In this document: positions 14,778-15,931 of the stretch, piece after piece
Layout of the letters: each line of letters opens with the position of its first letter
How positions within the stretch are numbered: the first letter of the stretch is position 1
Origin: CADEEN01 sp031379365
GTDB taxonomy: Bacteria > Pseudomonadota > Gammaproteobacteria > Burkholderiales > Burkholderiaceae_C
Reading direction: 5' to 3'
Length of the DNA stretch: 15,931 bases
Assembly: GCA_031379365.1 (NCBI GenBank)
Contig: JANNFB010000334.1
Span: forward strand, 1-15,931
Translations under genes and position numbers: made by a program
Notes under the pieces: generated by a model
What the model saw: the letters and a program-made list of their open reading frames with translations, nothing else
What the model was told of the DNA's origin: nothing
Database searches by the model: none

Positions 14778-15150
14778 AGCGGCAACCGACAAGCAAGTTC
14801 GCGGCGACGCGGCCGAGGCCCGCGCGCTCGCGCACCTGAAGCAGCACGGCCTGACGCTGGTCGAGCGCAATTATCGGGTCGCGCGCGGCCCGCACGCGCG
14901 CGGCGGCGAGGTCGACCTGATCCTGCGCGAACCCGACGGCACCCTGGTCTTCGTCGAGGTGCGGGACCGCGCCGATGCCGGCCATGGCGGTGCGGCGGCC
15001 AGCATCAGCCCTGCCAAGCGGGCCAGCTTGGTGCTGGCCGCACGCCACTACCTGCTGCGCTTTGCTGCGCCGCCGCCCTGCCGTTTCGACGTGGTGGCCA
15101 TCGATGCGGGTGAACTGCACTGGTTGCGCGCGGCCTTCGACGCCGCTTGA
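14761..15150 (+). CDS. yraN: YraN family endonuclease-like protein (UPF0102)
   Basis: The product is 129 residues (E. coli YraN has 131). ATG 14761 is chosen over ATG 14746 because GGAGG lies eight bases upstream. The fold is a Holliday-junction-resolvase-like PD-(D/E)xK nuclease: an N-terminal helix GDAAEARALAHL with its Glu, then NYRVARG, GGEVDLILREPDGTLVFVEVRDR (about 50-72) with motif ExD...ExR, and AKRASLVLAARHYL. The lysine of the ExK motif is Arg here, as in many YraN proteins. The biological role is unknown in the family. It heads a yraN-diaA-dolP cluster (gap 48 bases to diaA), the same order as in E. coli but without lpoA (yraM) between rsmI and yraN. Confidence 0.93.
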   Translation: MFSRRKAATDKQVRGDAAEARALAHLKQHGLTLVERNYRVARGPHARGGEVDLILREPDGTLVFVEVRDRADAGHGGAAASISPAKRASLVLAARHYLLRFAAPPPCRFDVVAIDAGELHWLRAAFDAA

Positions 15151-15198
15151 CGCAACTGGGAACCCACCCCATGAGGGCGTGTCTTATCATCCGTGATC

Positions 15199-15741
15199 AT
15201 GCTCGAACAGCGTATTCAGCAGCAGTTCTTCGAAAGCGCCGACCTGCTCTCGCAGACGGCCGAAGCCCTCTCCAAACCCGCCGCCGAGGCCGCGCGGGCC
15301 TTGCTCGGCTGCATCACGGCAGGCGGCAAGGTGATGCTTTGCGGCAGCGGCACCGCCGCCGCGTTGGCGCAGCACACTGCTGCCTTGATGGTCGGCCGTC
15401 ACGAGCGCGAGCGCCCCGGCCTGGCCGCACTGGCGGTGGGCGGCGAGACCGAGGTCCGCGCCCTGGGTGCCCCGGGTGACGTGCTGCTGGCCATCTGCGC
15501 CGACAGCCCGGCGCCAGGCTGGGTGGCGGCCGTGGCGGCCGCCCAAGGCAAGGACATGACGGTGGTGGCACTGACTGGCCCCGACGCGGGCGGCCTGCTG
15601 CCGCGATTGAGCGAAACCGATGTGCACATCGCGGTGCCGCATGAGCGTGCGGCACGCATTCTCGAGGTCCACACCCTGGTGCTGCACTGTTTGTGCGACG
15701 CCGTGGACCTGCAACTTCTTGGCGAACAGGAGCCGACATGA
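15199..15741 (+). CDS. diaA: DiaA/GmhA-like SIS domain protein, shortened
   Basis: The product is 180 residues, versus 196 for E. coli DiaA. DiaA is a tetrameric SIS protein that binds DnaA and times replication initiation; GmhA, its relative, isomerises sedoheptulose-7-phosphate. The frame shows the family start (LEQRIQQQFFESADLLSQTA), GGKVMLCGSGTAAALAQHTA (43-62), RPGLAALAV, VRALGAPGDVLLAI (86-99), DMTVVALTG and the closing ARILEVHTLVLHCLCDAVD. Compared by eye with beta-proteobacterial homologues, about 18 residues are missing between LAALAV and VRALG, and the second phosphate-binding loop (usually STSGNS) reads CADSPAPG, so sugar-phosphate binding is probably lost. The genomic position (yraN-diaA-dolP) favours DiaA over GmhA. 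ATG 15199 is preferred over GTG 15193. A TATCAT hexamer lies eight bases before the start. Confidence 0.85.
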   Translation: MLEQRIQQQFFESADLLSQTAEALSKPAAEAARALLGCITAGGKVMLCGSGTAAALAQHTAALMVGRHERERPGLAALAVGGETEVRALGAPGDVLLAICADSPAPGWVAAVAAAQGKDMTVVALTGPDAGGLLPRLSETDVHIAVPHERAARILEVHTLVLHCLCDAVDLQLLGEQEPT

Positions 15742-15931
15742 CCCATCCCACACTTCTCTTGCTGCGCCGCGTGGCGCTGGTCACGCTCGCTGCTTCCAGC
15801 CTGGGCGGCTGCGCCGCGTTGGTGGTCGGCGGCGCTGTGGGTACTGCCTTCGTTGTCAGCGATCGCCGCACCTCGGGCGTACAACTGGAAGACCAGGCCA
15901 TCGAACTCAAGACCGCCAACCGGATCCGCGA
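15738..15931 (+). CDS. dolP: BON-domain outer-membrane lipoprotein DolP (YraP), 3'-truncated
   Basis: Only the first 64 codons are in the window. ATG 15738 overlaps the diaA stop (ATGA) and has AGGAG six bases upstream, so it is translationally coupled to diaA. The product starts with a lipoprotein signal and lipobox LGGC (acylated Cys25), then AALVVGGAVGTAFVVSDRRT and the beginning of the first BON domain (GVQLEDQAIELKTANRIR), closely paralleling E. coli DolP (VGTQVDDGTLEVRV). DolP supports outer-membrane integrity and BAM function at division sites in E. coli. The identification rests on the N-terminus and the conserved neighbourhood. Confidence 0.88.
   Translation, partial: MTHPTLLLLRRVALVTLAASSLGGCAALVVGGAVGTAFVVSDRRTSGVQLEDQAIELKTANRIR

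Noticed and set aside
13696..15120. Minus- and plus-strand open frames of more than 380 codons across rsmI, yraN and their junction.
   Set aside because: They are out of frame with the conserved RsmI and YraN motifs and have shadow composition.

Overview
The window is about 16 kb of high-GC chromosome with dense, mostly housekeeping genes. It looks like a beta-proteobacterium of the order Burkholderiales, possibly near Rubrivivax, Leptothrix or Ideonella. That placement is inferred from base composition, from the rsmI / yraN-diaA-dolP neighbourhood, from glycine-rich lipoproteins and from family resemblance; no database search was run.

Layout. (1) Bases 1-2367 (+): the 3' part of a YeaH/YhbH (DUF444) gene, translationally coupled by an ATGA overlap to a SpoVR/YcgB gene, part of the PrkA-YeaH-SpoVR stress module. 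(2) 2384-4947 (-): a GlcD/D-lactate-dehydrogenase-type FAD oxidase followed by an unrecognised lipoprotein. (3) 4998-5573 (+): a PduO-type cobalamin adenosyltransferase, divergent from the oxidase. (4) 5771-10426: a three-gene signalling locus. An ECF-type sigma factor (-) diverges from an unknown exported protein and a 932-aa membrane Ser/Thr kinase (+). No anti-sigma gene is visible, and sigma region 2.2 has Ser/Thr where acidic residues are usual, so activation by phosphorylation is plausible. (5) 10469-13293 (-): tldD, then aroG (DAHP synthase). Between them is a classical attenuator: a 25-codon leader peptide with seven aromatic residues in eight positions, followed by an intrinsic terminator. 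(6) 13449-13805 (+): a small exported helical protein. (7) 13812-15931: rsmI (-), divergent from the yraN-diaA-dolP cluster (+); dolP is cut by the window end.

The strongest regulatory signal is the aroG attenuator, which would couple the first step of aromatic amino-acid synthesis to charging of Phe, Tyr and Trp tRNAs. A second theme is how convergent genes end here. Three of the four convergent junctions carry GC-rich hairpins lying on or inside stop codons and coding ends. The most striking is a perfect 24-bp inverted repeat with a 1-nt centre inside the last codons of rsmI. A third theme is start sites with -10-like hexamers 6-8 nt before the start codon and no Shine-Dalgarno sequence, suggesting very short or leaderless transcripts.

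No CRISPR arrays, insertion sequences, tRNAs or rRNAs were seen. No stretch longer than 300 bases lacks a gene.
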